NCBI GenBank assembly: GCA_963669155.1
Contig: OZ022597.1
Span: 6,601,630-6,665,629, forward strand
Reading direction: 5' to 3'
Length of the DNA stretch: 64,000 bases
DNA from: Arbacia lixula
Lineage: Eukaryota; Echinodermata; Echinoidea; Arbacioida; Arbaciidae
Shown here: positions 56,491-64,000 of the stretch, in pieces
Layout of the letters: every line of letters starts with the position of its first letter
Position numbering within the stretch: position 1 is the first letter of the stretch
Position numbers and translations under genes: made by a program
Notes under the pieces: model-generated
Database searches by the model: none
What the model saw: only the letters and a program-made list of their open reading frames with translations
What the model was told of the DNA's origin: nothing

Positions 56491-57222
56491 AGGAAGGTGT
56501 TAGAACTGGAGTCAGCACGGAGAATAATTTATTCCTACACCAGTCACGTCCATTGATAGCACAATAGAATATTTGACGCATTTGGTTCTTTGATCCAGTG
56601 ACGACCGCCGCCAAATATGTAACACGAATTTTGGATGCATTTAGAGGAATATATATTTTGTATGCGCAGAAGATTTTAGAACCGCTTCATGAACTGAAGT
56701 GCATGTGCAGTAGTAGTACATCTTATAGAGATATGATTCTGTGAATTTCAGACGATATCGTAACTTCTTTTGTGTGGTAAAAGGAGTATACTGTATAAAA
56801 CATGCCAGAGAAATGCTTCCATATCACACATTAAGCAATCATATTTCCTTAAAAATATCTTGTAAATCGTTTATTAAGTGTTTCATCTTCCGCGGAAACA
56901 ACCTCAATTTCGTGCCCGGAGGTGTCTGAAAAAGTTACGGACCAAATTCTTTCTACATGTCTTTTTCAAATTTACTCTTCGCTCACCCCAAAACTAATTC
57001 AAAGTGTGTGTAAAAAGATCAGCTACGAGCTCCCAGCGAAGGCTGAACGGTTGACATATTTCTCAAAACAGATTTTCTTTTGTTATTCAGAGGAAGGCAC
57101 TACCTAATTAGAAATGCAGCTTCTTGTTTAAAACACCTAAATGTCTTGAATTTTTATGAGGCGGCGGTCATCATAGATCAAAGGAAACTCCGAGCGCAGT
57201 CCATCCATGATAGGTCCATGAC
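56491..57222 (-). repeat. Dispersed repeat family C (copy 3, inverted)
   Basis: Reverse-complement counterpart of 47,229-47,962. It starts AGGAAGGTGTTAGAACTGGA and ends CATCCATGATAGGTCCATG. Confidence 0.85.
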
Positions 57223-57229
57223 ATTAGTT

Positions 57230-59237
57230 AATATGGGCGAGCGAATACGAAATTTGATACTTTTTAAGATGGAAATACTAGTTGGGCGCGGCTGGACACG
57301 TTTTTCATGTTACTTCTCTGAAAGGAAAATATCTGAAAGTAACGTTTCATGCAATTTTTAAAAATAGAATATGGTGCGGAACATTGTGAAATTTAGACTA
57401 TTACACTGCAGCTTGATATCACGTTTAGAGCGTTTTTCCATGTTGTAACTATATTCCTCGACTGAATCTTTATAGATTCATCGCAGGTATTACATGTCAC
57501 AACTACGCAAGCATATGGGGTGAGGATATTTCCCCAAATTCTTCTGCGCATTCGCTTTTGTTTATACGTCAAATCCAGCAAAGGTGATCCAGAGAATCGT
57601 CGGAATTGAACTATGAGATCAAAGAGAAAATCTTTGTAAAGCATTATTGTGTGACTAGAAGGAGAGTACAATGAATCTGCATTGATTAAAGGGCTGATGG
57701 TACTCCATCTACTTAAACATCCTTGGTATTACAAGGGGATTGTTAGAAAGGAGAAGAAACTCAGCATAATTATTTTCAAACATCTGTATGGGTTCTAAAG
57801 CGTACTCATGAATGTCAAGAGCATTCCATAATCATGACAATGCTTTCATGTACCATGCGCGGGGCCGACATTAATTTAGCTTTTGTCAACTTGAAAAGAA
57901 ATTCCTTTAACATGCCCATTTTGTCTCTAGAAGCTTTGTATTTTTTTGACAAATTTGTTTGCAAACTATAAAGAAGTTAAGGGAAGATTATGACAGATCC
58001 TTTACTCTGCTTTTGTTTCGAAAAGTAATAAGGAATCAGTAAAAAACGGATATATAAGATACAGTCAAACATATCCAAAGCAGCCGCTCAAAGGAGACCA
58101 CAAAAGTTACCACTATATAGTCAGGTGGCCACTATATAGACAGGTCGGCGGCCATTTTGATTTTGTGCATGTATATGTTTTACACTACGTAACCTTCATG
58201 CTGCAACATAATTTGTTGCTAATGTATTATATGCATACATATTATTTTTTATGTGATATATAAATAGTATTTTATCATGTTTTCGTTCAATGAGAAATAT
58301 GAATAAACCTGAAGGCACATTTTCGTTATCTGTGTATTATTTCTGTGTATGCGATTCTGTGTGAGATCTGTGTATTATTTCTGTTGTGCCCTAAAAGGGG
58401 CCCTTGAGCAATGGTTGGCGCGGTAAAGGGCCGTGAGCATCCAAGGGTATGTAATCTAGATCTGCAAAAAAAAAAAGAATGAAGCACAATATCATGCCAT
58501 AAATCTCTCTTTAGTCATTTCAGTGTTCAAACAAAAATGAATAAGCAAGCAGATTACTACACTAGTAGAAAATAATTTTGTGTAAGTTCTAGCAAATGCT
58601 TCATTATGAGATATGTCAATTCAATATCATATTTTCGTCGGCTGTCTCGACTTTCGGTGATAAATGCTATATGTTAGATATCATTCTTACGCCACGAAAG
58701 ACAATTTCTATTTCTATTGATAAAATAAATGTGGTTTAGCAGATAAAACATACTTTATCGGATTTCTTTCAAATATCAAGTTAATGTGTGTTTAGTTTCT
58801 TACGTTTGGGGGATATAATTCATAATGCCCAATTGCCGTCTTGCTGCACAACACCTAGAGGAACAACACGCATACAGTACAGGCGGGCGTGTGTCCTTGT
58901 AGGGCTCCAAAACACCGTGAATACATACATGTATTTGTAATACACAGGGACCATAAAGCATGATAATGATCGCTGGTGGTGATCGGTACACGAATTTCAA
59001 CATTTCGATAGAAGAATACCTTTTTTTTTCTCTCGTTGATAAATCCATAACTAGTTTGAAATCACGATTGAGTAGGAATTGAGTTTCATCAATATAATTT
59101 AGATATCCCGCCAATGATATGCCACCATCAGGATAAAAAAAATATTTATTTGATAGATAGTCACTTGTGGTTATTTGATGATAAAAAATATATAAACTGC
59201 TGCTAAGGGATGCCTGGACCGTGGGCATATATATTTT
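57230..59237. other. Intergenic, no gene recognised
   Basis: AT-rich. A 160-codon minus frame at 58,800-59,282 has no domain and its start falls inside a MITE, so I do not call it a gene. Confidence 0.5.
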
Positions 59238-59363
59238 CAATTGTTGTAACTTATTTATGGTAACTACCATTTTAGCATCCAATGGGCTTTCAGCTTCACT
59301 GCCGTTGCTACGGCAGTTAACACCAATGGTAAGTTAAAATAGTTGAAAACATAATGGCCCTGG
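59238..59363. mobile_element. Decayed MITE with Harbinger-like ends (copy 3)
   Basis: GGTAACTACCATTTTAGCAT, CAATGGTAAGTTAAAAT and AATGGCCC echo the family at reduced similarity. Confidence 0.55.
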
Positions 59364-59556
59364 GTGCATACAATGCACAAACGTTGAGGCAGGAAACATT
59401 TCTCGGTAGCTTTGGAGGTCGCATCAGAACCCAAGTCGATTCGATGCATGCCTCCATGTACTGTTACAGGTAATGCAAGAGCTTTAGATTTGAATTCTGG
59501 TTTATATGACAGTATTGGGAGTCTACGTTTTTTCCGTCATAGCAAGGCGAAGACAT

Positions 59557-59710
59557 GCCCCCGTTGCATAAAACCTACCATTAGAGGTAACTTTGCAATT
59601 AATGGTAACTACCATGGTATTATGGCTTGACATCCAATCGAATTCAACGTTTCCATAGAAGTTGCCATTGGGAGAAAAGTTACCACCAATTGTAAGTTTT
59701 ATGCAACAGG
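59557..59710. mobile_element. MITE with Harbinger-like ends (copy 4)
   Basis: GCCCCCGTTGCATAAAACCT and GTAAGTTTTATGCAACAGG inverted ends, interior GGTAACTACCATGG and AGAAGTTGCCATTG. Confidence 0.88.
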
Positions 59711-59904
59711 AACATGGACTCTCTACAAATTATTATACATTATTCAAATAGATATTGTAAATAAACATAACTGCATAGAAGACATAGTGTTACATATTGG
59801 GTGTAGCTATGCTAATGACTTCCTAGTACTACTGAATACTTGAATGCATGTATATTCAATAATGGAATCGTGATATGTCCTTCACATCTGTTTAAAGGAA
59901 TGTC

Positions 59905-60330
59905 TGATACATTACGTACACATATTTGGATCTGAAATGTATGTGTATCAGATCAATAATTCAGAACACAACAATTGCGATCATTGTGCATTACACATGC
60001 CAACCCGTCCGCATTTCTTTTCTACCAGAAGCACCATGCATATACTGTGACACTGTGATGGCACTTGCTAGTGGATTAACAAGTGTGATACCCAATGGTC
60101 ATTGTTGTATTCGAATTATCAATACACACACATTTTCAGATCCAAATTTGTCCAAAAGTGAAATTCTCATTAAATATTTCAAGGATTATTACAAAAAAGA
60201 GTAATCGATGAAATGTCACAAAACCCATCTCTAAAAAAAATGACATCCCTTGACTTTTGATGTGCCAATTTCACCTTGATATGAGTTGAAAATGAATTTA
60301 AGCTATTTTCAGGTGTGTCAACAGTTTTTT
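59905..60330. mobile_element. Family B foldback element (partial)
   Basis: AATTCAGAACACAACAATTG, TGGCACTTGCTAGTGGATTA, TGTCCAAAAGTGAAATTCTC and CATCCCTTGACTTTTGATG match 11,870-12,470. Confidence 0.8.
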
Positions 60331-60744
60331 AACACCTGGTAGTACTAGTACAGATCACTGACACTGGATCACCGGGTACCGGTGGTTAAATACTGCGTTA
60401 CTTTGCACTTAGATGAGAAATTGGATGCACATTACGAAAATGATTTTACTACTTCTTTGTAAATACGATAAAAGATATAATATCATACCATGAATCTCCA
60501 AGCGGACATCTTGTCAGTTGATTAAATGCTCCCGCATACCACGATTGTGACATTGTTAACATGCGACCGACATGGCTCTTCTGCGTATACAGTTCCACTA
60601 TAACAGTACGTTTGATAAGCCGTCACACTCACTCACTACCGTGCTCACTGAGCATGCTGAGTATTAAAAAGACGACATATCAAACACCCAGGGCCTTTTC
60701 GTGTGTTGGCCTACCCGTAATAGACCAACCCTTCCTGACTGCCA
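60331..60744. other. Spacer, nothing recognised
   Basis: No repeat family or coding segment identified. Confidence 0.5.
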
Positions 60745-60825
60745 TTGTTTTCATGGTCTGATGCACTGGTTTTTATTGTTTTGTCCTCCAATAAGGCTGC
60801 TCGTGGGAACCCTCAATAGATTTGA
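60745..60825. mobile_element. Half copy of the palindromic MITE at 34,192-34,335
   Basis: TTTCATGGTCTGATGCACTG, GTCCTCCAATAAGGCTGC and GTGGGAACCCTC match one arm only. Confidence 0.8.
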
Positions 60826-60834
60826 ACAAAGTCT

Positions 60835-61015
60835 CAGGCATAATACACTCCGTAGTAGTAAGGATAGCGTGCATCATGTAAATAAATGCAAAACAAGTCA
60901 GAAAGCGGTAAGCAGTAGTTGCAGGTTCAAATTCCGTCTGGGCCCAAGTTTTTTTTTTTCTAACTTGTTTTTACTCATTTAGTACAGGATGGAGCACCCC
61001 TGTCCTTCTACAAGG
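60835..61015 (+). mobile_element. tRNA-derived SINE (copy 3), inverted pair
   Basis: The B box AGGTTCAAATTCC at 60,922-60,934 is followed by AACTTGTTTTTACTCATTTA and AGGATGGAGCACC, the same body as 44,001-44,140. The left flank (GTAAGGATAGCGTGCATCAT, GCAAAACAAGTCAG) is a second tail in inverted orientation. Confidence 0.75.
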
Positions 61016-61269
61016 TGTAGGCCCTATGCCTCAAATGTCTTAAATGTACAATATTGAGATTACCCCTGCCAGTATGTTATATCGATCTATTTCTTAGTGG
61101 AAGGGTACTGGCAGCAAGCCTTTCACTAACATAGATCGATAATCCCAGAATATTGATCACTCACGCAAACAGGCCTGGCCGCAAATATTTTTTTACACAA
61201 CAATTCTGCCGTACTCGCGATAAAATTCAAGAAAACCGCTGGTAGATGAGTCTAACTCGCGCCGCCGCG

Positions 61270-62440
61270 GCAAATTTAGACTGTTTAGTTGAGCTATAGC
61301 TGAGCCTATCCCAGGAGACCTTCTTCTGCTCCACCTCTTCCCAACGAGTCCATGCACCCTGCACACCCTGCTGTACAGCTTTTGCCAACCGACATTAGCT
61401 CCTCCTTCTCCTTGACTGCCTCAACCACCAAATCCCTCCTACCCTTCCTGCCTTCCTTGCTATACCATCTCATGCCAGGACGATACCCTACCCCGCTCAG
61501 GATGCCCACTTGGACAGCACCACGCATCTCCTAGCTTCACTTGGCCATTGCCACGGCTTCATCCGCAGCCTCTTCTGCCTTCCACTTCCTCCCTGTACGG
61601 ATCGGTGGCCTAGAATCCGCTATCGTCTGATCATTCGACTCCCTGCATGAACAACCTAATCTTCCCAGCCTTGTACTCTCCTACCACTGATGCCATAGGA
61701 AGCCTTAGCTTTCCATGCAGATCTACAAAAGAATGCCAAATCTGTCACCATCCGTGGAACACCTATCCGGTAGAACGAGTTCATCTTCTGCTGCATCCTC
61801 TCAACTCTAAAAAGTGCCATCTCATACACCTGCAGTTGTCACATCATCCGTGGCAGCAGCCCATATTGGCAGCCTCAACTCACCCAAGTCAAAACAGACC
61901 TCGGGCTCTTGAGGCCTAACCAGTCCTGGCAGTCGACATTAAACGGGTCCTCTCGTCTCTCATTGCAATATTATGTCTCCCTCAAATGTCTCTCTTATTC
62001 CTTCTTGGGCACCTCCAAATTACCTGAGGCCCCTTCCCCAAACAGCCTCTTCGCAAGCTTGTCTGGATTCCTATAGAAACCTTCTTCTGCTTCTTCCTCC
62101 TCTTTCGCTTCTTGCACAGGTATTCAGCTCTTCTCATATCCGTGTACCTCTTCTTAAAAATCCTCATACAACCCCTTCAAGCTAGCTCTCTCTACCTCAT
62201 CAGCCTACCGCCATCTTCGTCGCAAACTCTTCTTTTCTGCCCTCAACTGAGCCATCAAACGCTGCCTCCTTGTCTCTGGTTTACTAAATATTGCATGGTA
62301 CCCTAGCTCCCCACCCCCCCCCCCCCCTGGCTTTCACGACCGTCCCCCGCAGGTCTCATTCCGAACTCCTCAGCACACAACTCATAGCATAACCCCTCAA
62401 ACATCCATATGTTCTTCTCTACACCCCCAACAATCCATGA
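61270..62440 (-). mobile_element. Decayed reverse-transcriptase ORF (non-LTR type)
   Basis: On the minus strand, in order and across several frames, I read IPKE-like remnants near 62,000, ALFRVERMQQKMNSF, GVPRMVTDLAFFCRSAWKAK (about 61,820-61,700), and YRPGMRWYSKEGRKGRRDLV with VEAVKEKEEL (about 61,490-61,390). These match the shape of the long RT-type ORFs common in aquatic animals (fingers-palm, then a conserved RxxGVP and FxxRS block, then a charged segment). Many frameshifts and stops. The lineage is not certain. Confidence 0.6.
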
Positions 62441-62469
62441 TTATTTGAATATTAGGTGAACAGTTATGA

Positions 62470-62670
62470 AACCAGTTTTGACACTTTAAAACATAAACAA
62501 ATAATGCAAAATTAGTTATAACTCAAAGCAAGCTGAAATTGACAAATCATAAAGCCAAAGGATTTCAAAATCAGGTTTCGTGATACTTTATGTATTGCTA
62601 TAATTTTGTGCAAAAATTCTTAGAATGTTTAATGAGATTTTCACTTTGGGACAAAGCTGCATGACTAGAC
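62470..62670. mobile_element. Family B outer-arm fragment
   Basis: CAGTTTTGACACTTTAAAAC, AACTCAAAGCAAGCTGAAAT, CAGGTTTCGTGATACTTTAT and AATGAGATTTTCACTTTGGG. Confidence 0.75.
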
Positions 62671-62995
62671 GGATTCATCAAGAGTTCCCACAGAAGTTAG
62701 TCAATGAGTGCAGAAATACACTCCTGTCAAACTATTTTGCACACACACAAAAAAAGTTCTGTTTAAAAGTTTAGAAGGGGGAATTACAAGTTTGTTTTGA
62801 CGAGTTCTGAGTGGCCGACTGTGTGGGGCTCCGGAGCCCTACTACTAGTAACTTATTTGCTGCCATCTACGTCAAGCTGGTACAGTACAGCAGTATACGA
62901 TACGCTCACTGTGTACTGAACTAAAACGAACCGTGTTATCGTATGCAAATCTCAGCTACAGCGCCAAGACGTAATTTTATTGAGGGAAATTCAAA

Positions 62996-63080
62996 ATGGC
63001 AACTCTGGTTGGCTTTCAAATGTTGCAGGAACCGCCATCTGGGTTACAGAATCGGGGCGAAGAAGGGCCACCTTTTTCTA
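62996..63080 (+). CDS. Possible first coding exon of an unseen gene
   Basis: ATG in good context (AAAATGG) opens 28 codons (MATLVGFQMLQEPPSGLQNR then GEEGPPFS) up to a consensus donor (TCTA|GTAAGT). It is richer in GC than its flanks. The next acceptor (TTTCTTTCGTAG at 63,156) leads to a stop after ten codons, so the true second exon may lie beyond the window. The protein is not recognised. The evidence is only the start context, open frame and donor. Confidence 0.3.
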
Positions 63081-63189
63081 GTAAGTAGAACTGAAATATC
63101 CTCTGCGAGATTGGAAGAATTTCATTTCAATAATGTTTTTTTTTTTTCTTTCGTAGAGTTCGCTTGCAATGAAATTGTGCATGATTGAC

Positions 63190-63470
63190 TTGGCTAGCTT
63201 AGTCCAGCACGTCGCGCTGTGCTGCTCTCTCAGCCGATAAATGGCAGTTGGCTTCCCCGGTAGTTGCGGGCAAGATTGACTTGTATGACAGCGACATCCA
63301 GCCGCTAGCCGCGCTGCAGCAGCCAGGCTGGGCAATCCCTTACTGCGACCAGTACATGGTACTACCAGCCCGCTCACTGCGTGAGCGGGCGGGAGAAGTC
63401 CAGGGGCTAGGCAATCCCTACAATAGGTACAAAAAGGCTCGGTCGCCCTGAACTTACGGATGCAAAGAGG
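63190..63470. other. GC-rich patch with a 9-bp-arm palindrome
   Basis: CCCGCTCACTGCGTGAGCGGG at about 63,370-63,390 is a perfect inverted repeat with a 3-base centre. GGGCAATCCCTTACTGC (63,330) and TAGGCAATCCCTAC (63,408) are direct echoes. It is open in more than one frame, with no domain recognised. Confidence 0.6.
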
Positions 63471-63679
63471 ATGTAAAACGTAAAAGAATCTTGCCATCCG
63501 TTGGAAAACGTTATGCACCGTTGTGTAGTAGTCATAATATGAATCATATTATTGCATACGTGTTTCATACGCTCTATCCATCGAGCATCCGTCCATATCT
63601 ATCCGCATAAATTTTTTTGAGCTGTACAAAACTTTAAGAACGGATAGGATGGATGAACTTCTCGCTGTGTATGATCCCA

Positions 63680-64000
63680 GGACGAAAAACCAGTAGAAAC
63701 CAGTAGAGAAAAACATTAGAAATTTCTACTGGAAAATTTTCACTGGTTTGAATATGGAAAGAGAAATGATTTCCAGTAGAAACCATTAGAAAAATACCAG
63801 TAGAATAATAGTCATGCTAGTAGAATCCAGTAGGAATCTACTGGATCCTATAAAATTAAAAGACCAACAGAAGACCAGTAGAATACCAGTAGGAATCTCT
63901 ACTGGATCCAAAAGAAGACCAATAGAAGACCAGCAGTATACCAATAGAAAACGGTAGTTTCTGGTTTCTACTGGAAATTTTCTACTGGTTTGAGTATGGA
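63680..64000. repeat. CCAGTAGAAA-unit repeat with inverted ends
   Basis: ACCAGTAGAAACCAGTAGAG and many (A/T)CCAGTAGAA(A/T) units in one orientation are mixed with TTTCTACTGGAAAATTTTC and TTTCTACTGGAAATTTTCT in the other. The repeat runs off the window edge, so its full size is unknown. Confidence 0.85.

Noticed and set aside
58800-59282. 160-codon minus-strand frame
   Set aside because: No domain, AT-driven composition, and the start codon lies inside a MITE arm.

Overview
This is a eukaryotic, intron-rich, AT-leaning window with few genes and many repeats. It most resembles a marine invertebrate deuterostome genome, and I favour an echinoderm (sea-urchin-like). The reasons are the SRCR and WSC receptor domains, a CHST15-type sulfotransferase, a RERG/RasL11-type GTPase, and dense populations of short inverted-repeat elements, PIF/Harbinger DNA transposons and tRNA-derived SINEs. 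The species is an inference. I see no rRNA gene, free-standing tRNA gene, CRISPR array or bacterial-style operon. One 200-base run of N (50,603-50,802) marks an assembly gap.

Layout. 1-15 kb holds no recognised gene: microsatellites, a 34-bp minisatellite, a degenerate ~250-bp tandem array and several terminal-inverted-repeat (TIR) elements. 15.4-16.2 kb (+) carries the last two exons of a Ras-like small GTPase; degenerate copies of its 3' end follow within 500 bp. 17-22 kb is a bed of dispersed non-coding repeats. 22.8-29.5 kb (+) is a complete ten-exon gene for a type I membrane receptor: signal peptide, SRCR, WSC, Ser/Thr-rich stalk, one membrane span, and a tail with four spaced tyrosine motifs. 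29.9-37.8 kb is a 7.9-kb PIF/Harbinger transposon with matching ends. It holds a Myb/SANT-like gene (+) and a HARBI1-like nuclease gene (-), both broken. 38-43.5 kb is repeats. 43.6-55.1 kb (-) is a seven-exon CHST15-like Golgi sulfotransferase gene whose start codon lies in an upstream exon I could not find. Its introns and 3' flank hold an inverted copy of its own first visible exon fused to a LINE tail, a tandem duplication of its last splice acceptor, and a decayed copy of its last exon. 55-64 kb is repeats plus a decayed reverse-transcriptase ORF (-) and one possible first exon of an unseen gene.

The three host genes do not form a pathway. The receptor would sense extracellular ligands and signal through its tail. 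The sulfotransferase would modify glycosaminoglycans in the Golgi. The GTPase is cytosolic. The Harbinger element and several small elements share nearly the same terminus, so the large element's relatives probably mobilised the small ones.

The points most worth a second look are the SRCR-WSC receptor with its spaced tyrosine motifs, the self-derived pseudo-exons around two genes, and the Harbinger element with repeated subterminal motifs and matching MITEs.
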